A stretch of DNA of 64,000 bases from Alicyclobacillus sp. SP_1. GTDB lineage: Bacteria; Bacillota; Bacilli; Alicyclobacillales; Alicyclobacillaceae. Location: the NCBI RefSeq assembly GCF_024706985.1, contig NZ_JAMCCX010000094.1, forward strand, positions 1-64,000, given 5' to 3'. Positions 54,504 to 62,550 of this stretch are shown here, one piece after another. Position numbers and translations under genes: made by a program. The notes below the pieces were generated by a model, which made no database searches, was not told where the DNA came from, and was given only the letters and a program-made list of their open reading frames with translations. How positions within the stretch are numbered: the first letter of the stretch is position 1; each line of letters starts with the position of its first letter.

Positions 54504-56207
54504 TCACTCCTCTGACGAATACTCCACCAAGTCTTTTCCAAACAGCGTCTCAACCGCATGAATCCACTCTTCTCCCCCATGCCGATCCTCCAAGCTCGTC
54601 GAGGTGGCCGAAGCGGAGGATGTCGACCAGTCATCCCAGTCTACTTGCAACAGCGCCAAAATGCTCATGGGCTGCCCCAAAACTTCTTCCAGCGCCGCCT
54701 CAATCGTACTTCGCTCGTCTGGTTTCATGACTGCATCTCGGTGAATCTTACTGGCAAACACGAATACCACCTGCGTAGTGGTCGCCAGAACAGGCTGTCC
54801 ATACATCAGCCATGCATGCGTCTGGATGCGCCGCTGCCGCACTTCTGTCAAGAGACTTTCCCACTGTGCCTGAATCCGCTGCAAGGTACCAAGATCTGCG
54901 GCCTGGTGCAATTGGTCGAGAACTTCCTGCTTTCGATTCTTCGTTCCCATTGGAGCGCGCGCGGAGCGGTGCGCAGGCACGTCTGATGGAGCGGATGTCG
55001 AGACCTTCCGTTCGGCCGATCCCGCTCCCGCAGCTCCAACCGAACTCGCGCGCGCTTGGATGGCCGCTTCATTCGTCTTCTTGACAGCATCCATCGTCTT
55101 GACCGGCGCCACTGAAACTTTAGGCATGAGTTGCTCCCGGGCAATATCCAAAAAAGCCGTTTCCAACAACAAGCGAGGCTGTTCTGCGAAACGCAGTCCC
55201 GTATATGCATCGTTGAGCTTGGACAGAGCGTTCAGCACCCACTCCGTGCGAACGGCGGCCGCCAACGGTTCATACGGCAGAAATGTTGGCGGTAATTGCT
55301 GTCCCTGCTCCACGGTCAATTTGGCGATGAGGACATCGCGAAGCGCTTTGAGAATGTCTGCAACGATACGCGCTGCATCTTTCCCCGCTTCATAAAATTC
55401 TCCGAGCGTGTCCATGACTTCCAAAAGTTGTCCTTCGTGCAGACACTTTAGCAACGACATTTTTTTGGCAGGCTGTATGCCTCCCACGACCATGGCCACA
55501 ACATTCGCATCCACATGAGCTTGCCCGTACGCAACGCACTGTTCCAAAAGTGACAGCGCATCCCGAAGACCTCCGTCAGCAATATCTGCCAACTGCCACA
55601 AAGCCTCTTCTGAGACTTCCCAGCCTTCCTCAGAAGCAATTGAGTGCATGCGCTCGACCATTGCACTCGGTTCGATGCGACGAAAGTCAAATCGTTGGCA
55701 ACGTGACGCAATGGTTCCAGGTATTTTGTGCGGTTCGGTGGTTGCCAACACAAACAAGGCATGCTGTGGGGGCTCTTCCAACGTCTTGAGAAGCGCATTG
55801 AAAGCCTCTGAGGTCAACATGTGAACTTCATCAATAATGTAAACTTTCCGTTGTAGACTTGTGGGGGCGTAGTTCACTTTTTCCCGCAATGTCCGAATTT
55901 CATCCACGCCGCGATTAGACGCTGCGTCAATTTCTTCGACATCTACGTTCGATCCGTCCATAATCGTCCGACACGCTTGGCACTGATTGCACGGCTCCAC
56001 ACCGTCTGGCGAGAGGCAGTTGACGGCCTTAGACAATACTTTCGCTGCACTAGTCTTGCCTGTTCCGCGCGGTCCCGTGAACAGGTACGCATGGGCAACG
56101 TGACCCGATTGCAGCGCATTCTGAAGTGTGGTGCGAACATGCGCCTGTCCGACGATATCCTCGAAGCGTTGCGGCCTTCTTGTCCGATAGAGCGCCTGAT
56201 AGCCCAT
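54504..56207 (-). CDS. dnaX: DNA polymerase III subunits gamma/tau
   Basis: Clamp-loader ATPase that also ties polymerase and helicase. The 567-aa protein has Walker A GPRGTGKT (45-52), a four-cysteine zinc module (Cys64, 73, 76, 79), the DEVHML Walker B and an SRC motif (IASRCQRFDFRR). The C-terminal third is the variable tau region. The ATG at 56207 follows GAGGAGGGGG. I saw no obvious slippery frameshift site for a gamma form. First gene of dnaX-ebfC-recR. Confidence 0.96.
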   Translation of the reverse strand: MGYQALYRTRRPQRFEDIVGQAHVRTTLQNALQSGHVAHAYLFTGPRGTGKTSAAKVLSKAVNCLSPDGVEPCNQCQACRTIMDGSNVDVEEIDAASNRGVDEIRTLREKVNYAPTSLQRKVYIIDEVHMLTSEAFNALLKTLEEPPQHALFVLATTEPHKIPGTIASRCQRFDFRRIEPSAMVERMHSIASEEGWEVSEEALWQLADIADGGLRDALSLLEQCVAYGQAHVDANVVAMVVGGIQPAKKMSLLKCLHEGQLLEVMDTLGEFYEAGKDAARIVADILKALRDVLIAKLTVEQGQQLPPTFLPYEPLAAAVRTEWVLNALSKLNDAYTGLRFAEQPRLLLETAFLDIAREQLMPKVSVAPVKTMDAVKKTNEAAIQARASSVGAAGAGSAERKVSTSAPSDVPAHRSARAPMGTKNRKQEVLDQLHQAADLGTLQRIQAQWESLLTEVRQRRIQTHAWLMYGQPVLATTTQVVFVFASKIHRDAVMKPDERSTIEAALEEVLGQPMSILALLQVDWDDWSTSSASATSTSLEDRHGGEEWIHAVETLFGKDLVEYSSEE

Positions 56208-56261
56208 GCCTAACTGCCCCCTCCTCGTGACTAAGGTATCACAGGGAAGAGTCAAGGACAA

Positions 56262-57365
56262 TCAGCAAAGTCCAGACGGTCGTTGCGGGATTCGAGGCAC
56301 ACCATCGGAGACGGGCAGGCGAACAGAGAAGGTACAGCCAAAGCCTTTCGATGATACGCGGATGTCTCCGCCATGGTCCGCCACAATTCTCTGGCAGATA
56401 GGCAGCCCCAGCCCAGTACCCTTCTCTTTGGTGGTATAAAACGCATCAAAAATCTTATCCATTTGATAATACGGAATGCCCGGACCCGTATCGGCCACCA
56501 AAATCTCGCAGTAAGAGTCTGTACGGCGCAAAGAGATGGTCAACTGGCCTCCAGCGTCCATCGCTTCCATCGCATTTTCGGCCAGATGTTGGATGACACG
56601 ACGAATCATTCGCACATCCACAAACAACCGCGCATGGTAATCGACATTCCAACGACAGTCAATTCCGCGAATTTCCGCCTCCAGTTCAATCGCGGACTGC
56701 AACGCTTGAATCAAATCAAGAGCAGTGCACGTCTCTGCGACGACTTTGCGCGGACGCGCGAGAAGGAGCAGTTCTTCCACCAACTCGTCCACTCTCTCGA
56801 CTTCCATCAGCATCATCCGAGCGACGCTCTTGTCATCAGTATCTCCAGCACGAGCCGACCTCCGCTCCATCACTTGCAAAAAACCTTTAATGGTAGTAAG
56901 TGGGTTGCGCACTTCATGTGCAATGCCCGCCGCAACCTTCCCAATGACCGCAAGCTTTTCATCTCTCTGCATCTTCTGGTCGAGAACCCCAAAGTTCCCC
57001 AAGTCTTTCATTGTGACGTAAATGCCGAGGAACTTGCCGGATGCATCGTGTTCCGGAAACGAGTCCACCAACAAGTGCAAAAGCTCCCCATGCTGCTCCC
57101 AGGTAACAATGACATCCCGATAGGCACGGCGCTCACGAATCATTTCCGCGAGTAGGTGGTATTCTTCCGAGTCCGAGTGCAGACAGCGGCTAAGTGCAAC
57201 GGGCGGAGCGAGTATCTCTGCATGGTCGAACAAACGACATGCCGCAACGTTATAGAAAACCAACTCTTCGCGCAGCGAGATGAACAGGACCGCCGCGTTG
57301 AGAAGATGTAAGGAAGGCGGAGGAACATCTGAAAACGGTTGTTTTGAGGCGGCCAAATAGGTCAT
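56262..57365 (-). CDS. PAS-domain sensor histidine kinase
   Basis: A 367-aa soluble histidine kinase with no membrane helices. A PAS-like sensor domain (about 20-115) is followed by the phospho-accepting H-box AAGIAHEVRNPLTTIKGFLQ near residue 150 and the HATPase domain with DTGPGIP and GTGLGLPICQRIV. Starts at ATG 57365 after GGAGG. There is no response regulator beside it, as for the sporulation kinases KinA-KinE, so it may feed the phosphorelay; this is inference. A perfect 0A-box-like TGTCGAA lies about 95 bases upstream (57460-57466). Confidence 0.88.
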   Translation of the reverse strand: MTYLAASKQPFSDVPPPSLHLLNAAVLFISLREELVFYNVAACRLFDHAEILAPPVALSRCLHSDSEEYHLLAEMIRERRAYRDVIVTWEQHGELLHLLVDSFPEHDASGKFLGIYVTMKDLGNFGVLDQKMQRDEKLAVIGKVAAGIAHEVRNPLTTIKGFLQVMERRSARAGDTDDKSVARMMLMEVERVDELVEELLLLARPRKVVAETCTALDLIQALQSAIELEAEIRGIDCRWNVDYHARLFVDVRMIRRVIQHLAENAMEAMDAGGQLTISLRRTDSYCEILVADTGPGIPYYQMDKIFDAFYTTKEKGTGLGLPICQRIVADHGGDIRVSSKGFGCTFSVRLPVSDGVPRIPQRPSGLC

Positions 57366-57540
57366 GAAATAGCCTCCATCCAAAGTGAAAGTCCTTCTCT
57401 GAATGGACTATTAACCACGACCATGAGACATTCCTTCCACCAGACAAAAAGACAAGGATTTCGACACTGTGTGACACCTGTTCGCACATCGGACTCGTTC
57501 ATAAGCGACGAATGTCTGCGCAAAAAAAGAGCCACATGCT

Positions 57541-57666
57541 TTCACCAAAAGCCGAACCAGGTACCCCTACATCACCCAGAAGGTCTCCCTTAGTGCTGCT
57601 TCCGTCAGGATCTGACACGGTTCGTGAGTTTCCGTCGCGTAGGACCCGGCTCAGCCTTTGGTGAAA
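57541..57666 (-). ncRNA. ffs: Signal recognition particle RNA
   Basis: On the minus strand the conserved SRP RNA core is recognisable: GTGTCAGATCCTGACGGAAG and AGCAGCACTAAGGG in the apical loop region, and GGGTGATGTAGGGGTACC near the 3' side. The 5' and 3' ends pair as CACCAAAGGCTGAGCC with GGTTCGGCTTTTGGTG. It binds Ffh to guide membrane proteins to the translocon. Position between dnaX and tadA equals scr of B. subtilis; ends are estimated from the closing stem. Confidence 0.9.
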
Positions 57667-57741
57667 AAATGCGGCTTAGACACTCATGCTTTTCGTAAAA
57701 AAGAAGCAGGGACAAGACGGGCAAACTTCGCCCGTCCGTGA

Positions 57742-57831
57742 TGGCGGAGAGAGTGGGATTCGAACCCACGAGACCCTTACAGGCCTACTCGCTTTCGAGG
57801 CGAGCTCTTTCGACCACTCAGACATCTCTCC
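57742..57831 (-). tRNA. tRNA-Ser (anticodon CGA)
   Basis: The minus strand shows a 7-bp acceptor stem (GGAGAGA with TCTCTCC), anticodon loop CTCGAAA flanked by CTCGC/GCGAG giving anticodon CGA, a long variable arm as in serine tRNAs, T-loop GGTTCGAATCC and an encoded CCA. It decodes UCG. B. subtilis also has a tRNA-Ser between scr and tadA. Confidence 0.96.
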
Positions 57832-58333
57832 GCGGTCGCATCGTTTGACGAACTTCCTGAAAGAAGTTCTTCAGTACTATACCACACTCCTCCGCCAAAA
57901 TGCCACCAGTGACAGCTGGATGATGGTTCCACCCGGGCGATTGATAGAGCTGAACTTGTGAGACGATGGCACCACCCTTGGTATCGACCGCACCATAGTA
58001 CAAATGGTCAATCCGCGCCTGCAAAATCGCCCCAGCGCACATTGCGCAAGGCTCGAGCGTGACGTACATCTGACAATCAAACAGGCGCCACCCACCTCTT
58101 CGCAGAGCCGCCTGCCGCAATGCAATGAGTTCTGCGTGCGCAGTGGGGTCTCGCCACGTCTCTCGAAAGTTATGTGCACGACTGAGCACTTCATCGCCCT
58201 GCATGACCACTGCTCCAATGGGCACCTCGCCGAGTCTGGCGCCGCGCATGGCCTCCTCAAGCGCAAGGCGCATCCCAAATTCGGGAGACCACTCGGCCTC
58301 TCGGTCGGATTCCAAGTCAGTCCATACGGTCAC
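57818..58333 (-). CDS. tadA: tRNA-specific adenosine deaminase
   Basis: Deaminates A34 to inosine in tRNA-Arg(ACG). The 171-aa zinc enzyme has HAELIALRQAA (catalytic His/Glu) and PCAMCAGAIL (zinc cysteines), and the N-terminal EFGMRLALEEAMRG helix. The GTG at 58333 overlaps the comFB stop (GTGA). The C-terminal end runs 14 bases into the tRNA-Ser gene: the stop is inside the tRNA acceptor region, so processing of tRNA would cut the tadA message at its end. Confidence 0.94.
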   Translation of the reverse strand: MTVWTDLESDREAEWSPEFGMRLALEEAMRGARLGEVPIGAVVMQGDEVLSRAHNFRETWRDPTAHAELIALRQAALRRGGWRLFDCQMYVTLEPCAMCAGAILQARIDHLYYGAVDTKGGAIVSQVQLYQSPGWNHHPAVTGGILAEECGIVLKNFFQEVRQTMRPRRDV

Positions 58334-58605
58334 TTCGATGTACCCTGATGGCGTGGATTCTGCTGAACTTTGGTCAGGGCCACCGCGAGCTCTCGGACAA
58401 TGTCCATTTGCAATTGGGAATTCATGTACTGTGCTTTGACATAAGCTTGTCCTCGGTCGGTCGAAACGTACCGAGAAGGCAGCTGATTGAGTGCGATGGC
58501 CATAATGTCATCGCGACACTGCTCACACGCGCACGGCATTCTCGACTCCCACTCATGTTCCTCCAGCGTATGACGAACCAACAATTCTGTCACATTAACC
58601 AACAT
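58330..58605 (-). CDS. comFB: Late competence protein ComFB family
   Basis: A 91-aa protein of the ComFB family. It shows VNVTELLVRHTLEEH, CACEQCRDDIMAIALNQLPS with a zinc-binding cysteine pair, and PSRYVSTDRGQAYVKAQYMN. ComFB-type proteins have been linked to cyclic dinucleotide binding. Starts at ATG 58605 after a GGGGGGG run; not in the usual comF operon but directly upstream of tadA, with overlapping stop/start. The separate position suggests a role other than competence. Confidence 0.85.
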   Translation of the reverse strand: MLVNVTELLVRHTLEEHEWESRMPCACEQCRDDIMAIALNQLPSRYVSTDRGQAYVKAQYMNSQLQMDIVRELAVALTKVQQNPRHQGTSK

Positions 58606-58684
58606 AACCAAGCCCCCCCAGCCGCGCCAATATCCGTCGTCCCATGCATAAGATGCGAAGAGTCTTGTTGAAGGAGGAGTACCG

Positions 58685-59545
58685 ATGGAAAACGGTCATC
58701 TTGACGAACAGCGAAAATTTATAGACAAATGGCAGATGCATATTCTACTTTCTCGGCACACAGTACCCGACCTTCACCTGCCATACACTGCACTTTGGAG
58801 CAAAGAGGCATTGCACTCCTTCTGTGAACACTATCGTTGTCTATACATTAAGCCGACAGACACGTGGGGCGGCCAGGCCATCGCGCGCATCCAACAGGTG
58901 CAAGGGCATTGGATTGTAAAATCGCCCTCTGATGAACCCATCCTCTTGTCTTCAGTTGAAGAAATTTGGAATGTGTTGAATCCACGCTATCAAACCAAGA
59001 CCATTATACAGCAGTGTGCACCGGTCGCTTCCTGGATGGGTCGACCGCTCGACATCCGCGCACTGCTCCAGCGAGACGAGTCCGACCGATGGATTTGGAG
59101 TGGTATGTTGGTACGAATCGGCGGTGAAAACAGTGTTGTCTCGAACGTTCAAGTAAGTTTTGGGAATGTTCAACCGCCCAATCAAATATTACCACACATT
59201 CTTAAAAGTCGCGCTCTCTATCCGCAAGTCGTCGAAAAAATTCAAACTATCTCATATGCTCTCTGCTCCAAATTGGACGAAATCCACTTTTTTGAGGAAG
59301 TCGGTATCGACTATGGCGTCGGCAGGCACGGCGACCTCTGGCTCTTTGAGGTCAATACCAACGATGCGCTCGGTGGACCAAGTCACGAACTGTTCGCACA
59401 GTTGCAGGACAGGCGCCTCTATGACGAAATCGAAGCACGCTGGCGGAGTCGACAAATGAATGTCGCTCGAGAACTGTGGAAAGACCTGTTTCATTCGGCC
59501 GAAGCGGACAACACTTCCGATGCGTCTTCTTTGGGTGACTTGTGA
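58685..59545 (+). CDS. YheC/YheD-family ATP-grasp protein
   Basis: A 286-aa protein of the YheC/D family, spore-coat-associated ATP-grasp-like proteins. The typical stretches are CLYIKPTDTWGGQAIARIQ, FLRDIRALLQRD-like RPLDIRALLQRD, and GVGRHGDLWLFEVNTNDAL near the C-terminus. The N-terminal part of the family is shortened. GGAGGAG precedes the ATG. A CAATATC ... CATAAGAT pair upstream is a weak sigma-E-like candidate. Its 3' end overlaps the thioesterase gene by 55 bases, tail to tail. Confidence 0.85.
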   Translation: MENGHLDEQRKFIDKWQMHILLSRHTVPDLHLPYTALWSKEALHSFCEHYRCLYIKPTDTWGGQAIARIQQVQGHWIVKSPSDEPILLSSVEEIWNVLNPRYQTKTIIQQCAPVASWMGRPLDIRALLQRDESDRWIWSGMLVRIGGENSVVSNVQVSFGNVQPPNQILPHILKSRALYPQVVEKIQTISYALCSKLDEIHFFEEVGIDYGVGRHGDLWLFEVNTNDALGGPSHELFAQLQDRRLYDEIEARWRSRQMNVARELWKDLFHSAEADNTSDASSLGDL

Positions 59546-60024
59546 CGCTGTTTATAAAAGTGAGCCATCGCCATCGCCACCACCTCGCCATCCTCGTTGT
59601 AGGCAGTCGTATGGAAGACGATGATCGTCTTACTGTTTTGTACGACTTCTACGGCCGCTCGGATTTGTCCAGGCAGTCCAGGTTTGATGAAATCGACGTG
59701 AATATTAAGCGTGAACGCACGTTCGACTGTCGTGTCAATCAGGAATGCCGTCTCCGCCATCGCCGTGTCCAAAAAAGCGGTCATCAGTCCCCCGTGTAAA
59801 ATGCCATAGCGATTGAGCAGCTCATCCGCGACGGTCATCTCAAATTCATATTGTCCATCTTCCAACTTACCAAGAGAACGGAATTTCATAATGGCCTGAA
59901 TAAATGCCAGCGGTTTATGATAGGTTGCTTTTTTTGCTCGCACCAGACCAAGCACATGATGAAGCTCGTCTTCGGGCAGATGTTCTAGTTCCGACAACAG
60001 TTGGGACATGATGTTCGAATTCAC
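59491..60024 (-). CDS. PaaI-family hotdog thioesterase
   Basis: A 177-aa hotdog-fold protein, likely an acyl-CoA thioesterase. The central GILHGGLMTAFLDTAMAETA carries the catalytic Asp in the long helix, and LNIHVDFIKPGLPGQI and VFHTTAYNEDGEVVAMAMAH follow. GTG at 60024 after AGAGGAG is the start. The N-terminal 50 residues (HLPEDELHHVLGLVRAKKAT) are an extra helical segment. Substrate unknown. The C-terminus overlaps the ATP-grasp gene, convergent. Confidence 0.88.
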   Translation of the reverse strand: MNSNIMSQLLSELEHLPEDELHHVLGLVRAKKATYHKPLAFIQAIMKFRSLGKLEDGQYEFEMTVADELLNRYGILHGGLMTAFLDTAMAETAFLIDTTVERAFTLNIHVDFIKPGLPGQIRAAVEVVQNSKTIIVFHTTAYNEDGEVVAMAMAHFYKQRHKSPKEDASEVLSASAE

Positions 60025-60292
60025 AAGCGTTCTCCTCTCGCATCGGCGCAGGCCAGCCACTCGTCTATCCGTGCGACACACTTCTTCTTTGCCGTCATTT
60101 CGGACATGAGAAATCAGCAGACTGCCGCACTCTACTCCCCCATTCTACCGCAATGTCTTTAGGGTTCGTCAGAGCACATTCTCACATCGAACCGCTATGG
60201 CAAAGCGAACAGTTTGTCACATTCCAACCGCTCACTCCGTCTGATTTTACACGAGACTTCATTTGGCTGAGAAAAGAGGAGGGAGCGGGCAC

Positions 60293-62434
60293 ATGAAACG
60301 ATTTCTCCGTTGGGCATGTCCAATTATGGCGATGAGCCTCCTCGTCAGCGCTTGTGCCACTGCCCCACAATACTCAGAACACGTCAATACCTTAGAAAAT
60401 GCATCGCCTGTCCAGAATCAGCCGTTGCACTTCCATTCATCATTACTGCAGCCTCTGCATAAGACAGCAACCATCGAAGGTTTACCGATGCATCCATCTC
60501 CCGCCGTAACTCAGTTGGACTTTGTCACTCGCGCCGTCGGCTTTGCCATCAACGACAGAGGGGGATTAGAGGAATCTGTGGACGGCGGGCGGCACTTTCG
60601 CTTGCAAAACAAGATGCCCGGTCTGCCATTGCAATCTCTGTCGGCAGTCGGCTCCAAAACACTCTTTGCCGTGGCATCCACTGCAGACGAACAAAGCAGC
60701 CCCTCCGTCGCACAAAAGCTCTTATACAGCGAGGATAGCGGCGTCCATTGGACGACGCTCGCCAGCGTCAAGGAAAAGGCCAGTCCCACCGCTTTTCAAG
60801 TTCAACCTACCCTTCAAATCGTTTCGTCTGACCGTGGTTTTGCAACTTTCGCCGGCGAACTCTTGACGGGCCATCCCGTCAAGAGTCACTGGCACTCCAT
60901 TGCCATTCCACACCATTGGGCCGTTTTGTCATCTTATTTTTTCAATGACCGTCAAGGCGTCATTCTCGCCACCCCGCGACTGCAAAAGAACCAGCCTCTC
61001 AGGAAAGTCAGCCTCTATCGAACAACCGATGGTGGACATGACTGGACATACATGCGCGCGTTTGGACGCTCAGCACACACGCTGGACAACGTCTTTCTTT
61101 GCGGCACCCCCAACGGTCAAGTTTGGGTACTCTTCCAAAGTCTCTACTCGATGTCTCTATGGATAGCGCACTCATCCGACGGAGGCATCGATTTTTCTCT
61201 ACAAAAAGCACCATCCGTCGGTGCTATTCACCATGTCATACCCTCGACCGTGGACGTCACGTCGGCCGTAGCAGGAGCCCATGGACGTCTCTATATCACG
61301 ACTGCGTCGGCACAGTCGGCTGGAGGAATTGCCGTCCTCAGCCAAGGCGGAAAGCAAGTGCTGTCTTCCGACGGATGGCGTTCCGGCTGGGAGATGACGG
61401 ATATTGACAGGGTTGGAGTGCACGACTGGATGGCTACCGGAAACACCTTGCTAGGTGAGTCTCTCATCCTTCACGCGACCCATGCCACTGGCCCTTGGCA
61501 ACAGCTTTCCCCGGCCATGACTCCAACTCGACAAATCGACTTTATCTCCGCAAATGTGGGTTTTGGGCTCGGTAACGCCATGGACCCGAATGCACTTTTG
61601 TCGACCGCCAACGGTGGTCAGACGTGGTCCGTCGTGACCACTTCAAGCGGTCCATATGCTCGTCAACCGTTTCATAAGATCGACACCGTCCGCTTCCTAT
61701 CCCGCCAAATCGGTTGGATGGAAGTAGACACATGGACAGAGTCCAACAGAACGCCCAGCGTCTCCCTCTGGATGACACACACCGGAGGCGTGTCGTGGCA
61801 GCCCATATCGATGCAAATACTCCCTCATGCCATGCAACAAGAAGCGCAATCGGGTAACCTGTTATTTCTTCACAATGCACTCGAAGTTTTCTCTAAAAAT
61901 CGGCTACTCCTTCAGATTGGCGGATTTCCGACGTATGAATTTCGCTTCAGCGACAACGGCGGGAAAACGACACATGCCTTCTTCACTGGCCGCAAAGCTC
62001 CAGCCAGTTGGGCGAGTGTCTCGTTTCCGCAGCCAGAAAACGGCTACCTGCTCACTACGACCAACCGGGACAACCTGCCGCGGGCTCAGCTGTATCAAAT
62101 TCGGCCCAAAATGACTGCTACTCGGCTATATCGTTGGAAAAACGATGTTGCTGGAGAAGGACTGTCTTTCCCTCAGCCACAAATCGGATATGCTTTGCTC
62201 GCCAAACACCCCTTCTCCGAGCACCCGCTCTTTCTCTTGGAACGCACGACAGACGGCGGGCGCACGTGGTCAGTGGAAACGTTCCCGCCGACTGTGACAT
62301 TCCCTCCCATTGCAAATCGAAATCATCCGGAGCTCCAGTTTATCAATCAAATGGACGGCTGGATTTTAACCAGCGACGGTATTTGGCGAACGACAGATGG
62401 CGGTATTCATTGGACTTTTCTAGGCGGTGCATAA
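60293..62434 (+). CDS. Large lipoprotein with BNR/Asp-box (YCF48-like) repeats
   Basis: A 713-aa exported lipoprotein: signal peptide MKRFLRWACPIMAMSLLVSA with lipobox LVSAC, so it is attached outside the membrane. Several Asp-box-like repeats are spaced along the chain: TTDGGHDW, SSDGGIDF, TANGGQTWSVV, THTGGVSWQP, SDNGGKTT, TTDGGRTWSVE and TTDGGIHWTFL, indicating one or two beta-propellers of the sialidase/YCF48 type. No enzymatic site is recognised. ATG 60293 after GAGGAGG. It may bind polymers or assist assembly of a surface complex; function unknown. Confidence 0.88.
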   Translation: MKRFLRWACPIMAMSLLVSACATAPQYSEHVNTLENASPVQNQPLHFHSSLLQPLHKTATIEGLPMHPSPAVTQLDFVTRAVGFAINDRGGLEESVDGGRHFRLQNKMPGLPLQSLSAVGSKTLFAVASTADEQSSPSVAQKLLYSEDSGVHWTTLASVKEKASPTAFQVQPTLQIVSSDRGFATFAGELLTGHPVKSHWHSIAIPHHWAVLSSYFFNDRQGVILATPRLQKNQPLRKVSLYRTTDGGHDWTYMRAFGRSAHTLDNVFLCGTPNGQVWVLFQSLYSMSLWIAHSSDGGIDFSLQKAPSVGAIHHVIPSTVDVTSAVAGAHGRLYITTASAQSAGGIAVLSQGGKQVLSSDGWRSGWEMTDIDRVGVHDWMATGNTLLGESLILHATHATGPWQQLSPAMTPTRQIDFISANVGFGLGNAMDPNALLSTANGGQTWSVVTTSSGPYARQPFHKIDTVRFLSRQIGWMEVDTWTESNRTPSVSLWMTHTGGVSWQPISMQILPHAMQQEAQSGNLLFLHNALEVFSKNRLLLQIGGFPTYEFRFSDNGGKTTHAFFTGRKAPASWASVSFPQPENGYLLTTTNRDNLPRAQLYQIRPKMTATRLYRWKNDVAGEGLSFPQPQIGYALLAKHPFSEHPLFLLERTTDGGRTWSVETFPPTVTFPPIANRNHPELQFINQMDGWILTSDGIWRTTDGGIHWTFLGGA

Positions 62435-62487
62435 GGTTAAGGACCCTCCGCGCACGCCCTTCTGTCCAACTGCATAGTGTGTCGAAG

Positions 62488-62499
62488 GGCCCATGGGCC
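62488..62499. repeat. 12-bp perfect palindrome upstream of asnB
   Basis: GGCCCATGGGCC is a perfect palindrome 52 bases before the asnB GTG. It may be a regulator half-site pair or chance. Confidence 0.3.
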
Positions 62500-62550
62500 A
62501 ATGCACAGCCAGTCCGTTCGGCGTCTCAGAACGATGGGGGGAATTCACAC

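Noticed and set aside
54504-56207. Programmed frameshift in dnaX producing a gamma form
   Set aside because: I looked for a slippery A6G or similar run followed by a hairpin in the middle of the gene and saw none convincing.
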